Assembly: GCA_965217135.1 (NCBI GenBank) | Contig: OZ244249.1 | Coordinates: 2,170,001-2,234,000 of the forward strand | From: HXMU1420-2 sp017643305 | GTDB lineage: Bacteria > Pseudomonadota > Alphaproteobacteria > Rhodobacterales > Rhodobacteraceae | Direction of reading: 5' to 3' | DNA: 64,000 nt | In this document: piece by piece, positions 63,539-64,000 of the stretch | Layout: the number at the start of each line of letters is the position of its first letter | Position numbering within the stretch: position 1 is the first letter of the stretch | Position numbers and translations under genes: made by a program | The notes under the pieces: model-generated | The model's database searches: none | What the model saw: only the letters and a program-made list of their open reading frames with translations | What the model was told of the DNA's origin: nothing

Positions 63539-64000
63539 TATCTGGTATCCTGAGGTGGATGCATTTTTGACTGAGGTACCCTAGCTTCCGGAAATCCAGA
63601 CTTTTTTAGTTTACGCTATGATGAACGACTAACGGTCATCTGGCGCGCTGTCACCGCTATTTTCTCGTCCGGGCTTTGCAGTTCTTCAACATCCGCTTTT
63701 ATAATATCTATTCCAGTTTCTCTTGCCTTCCAGCCATCGCGGATCATCCAATTTCCGCAACACTCTGTCTCAGTTTGGAGACCACTTTCGGTGATCTAAA
63801 CTGCGCTGTTACATAGCTTGTCTAAGATCACAGATATCACAAATGATGTCGAACGTGTTTTCTGAGCTTTAATTTCCTAACTTACACAAATTAAAAAATT
63901 TAGTGGATCCACGCAGACAAAACAAGTTACCGGAGGAGCGATTGCGCCGTGTTTTACCGGCTCGGCAGAATATTTTCAGACAGCAAAATGCTTTTTGGGA
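63539..64000. other. Gene-poor right end of the window
   Basis: AT-rich upstream region of the kinase. A minus-strand frame at 63616-63747 (ATG-start, RDGWKARETGIDIIKADVEE) is a possible 43-residue gene but has a poor ribosome-binding site. No other feature seen. Confidence 0.3.

Overview
The window looks like a chromosomal segment of an alphaproteobacterium, most likely a marine Roseobacter-type member of the Rhodobacterales. I infer this from protein style (ChpT-like phosphotransferase, DUF3553 protein, PAS_5-type protein, class II DAHP synthase, L21 with a long C-terminal extension, OlsB/OlsA) and from the GC-rich core. No database was searched.

Core region, about 1-28.7 kb. This part is compact and well conserved. 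It holds an AMIN-domain amidase (cut by the window edge), a PLP aminotransferase, an M48 protease with a DsbA-like thioredoxin protein, and the complete phosphate module on the minus strand (phoR, PHO box, pstS, pstC, pstA, pstB, phoU, phoB). A sulfur amino-acid/CHMI/gamma-carbonic anhydrase/gmk/yicC run follows. Then come DAHP synthase, a GlxA-type regulator, ornithine-lipid genes olsB-olsA, DUF3553, chpT, and the rplU-rpmA-lysE-GNAT-obgE-proB-proA series. It closes with two DUF2059 proteins and tRNA-Ser(CGA).

Island part 1, about 28.7-37.7 kb. Directly after the tRNA lie palindromic repeats and a small gene whose 3' end is repeated as a remnant at 37.6 kb. Between them is a divergent catabolic cassette: tripartite carboxylate transporter tctC-tctB-tctA plus a formylglycine-type sulfatase on the minus strand, and MarR regulator, second sulfatase and MBL-fold hydrolase on the plus strand. 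Paired palindromes sit in the shared promoter. The inferred job is import and intracellular desulfation of a sulfated organic acid.

Island part 2, about 37.8-53.4 kb. This is lower in GC and full of insertion-sequence debris. Two IS3-family elements dominate: 'IS-A', one near-complete dead copy and many solo ends; and 'IS-B', one intact copy, one dead copy and solo ends. They are mixed with pieces of an IS66 transposase and a serine recombinase. Among them are small or secreted genes: a MESH1-like HD hydrolase with small neighbours, two Sel1-repeat paralogues, a lipoprotein, a thermonuclease, an RTX protein and a D-threonine-aldolase-like enzyme whose two neighbours are truncated.

Region 53.4-64 kb. 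A small exported protein is coupled to a large hybrid histidine kinase. It is followed by a decayed M20 amidohydrolase and an M24 protein that lacks the usual metal ligands, then an SDR dehydrogenase, a VOC protein, a nitroreductase, a thermonuclease remnant and a second hybrid histidine kinase.
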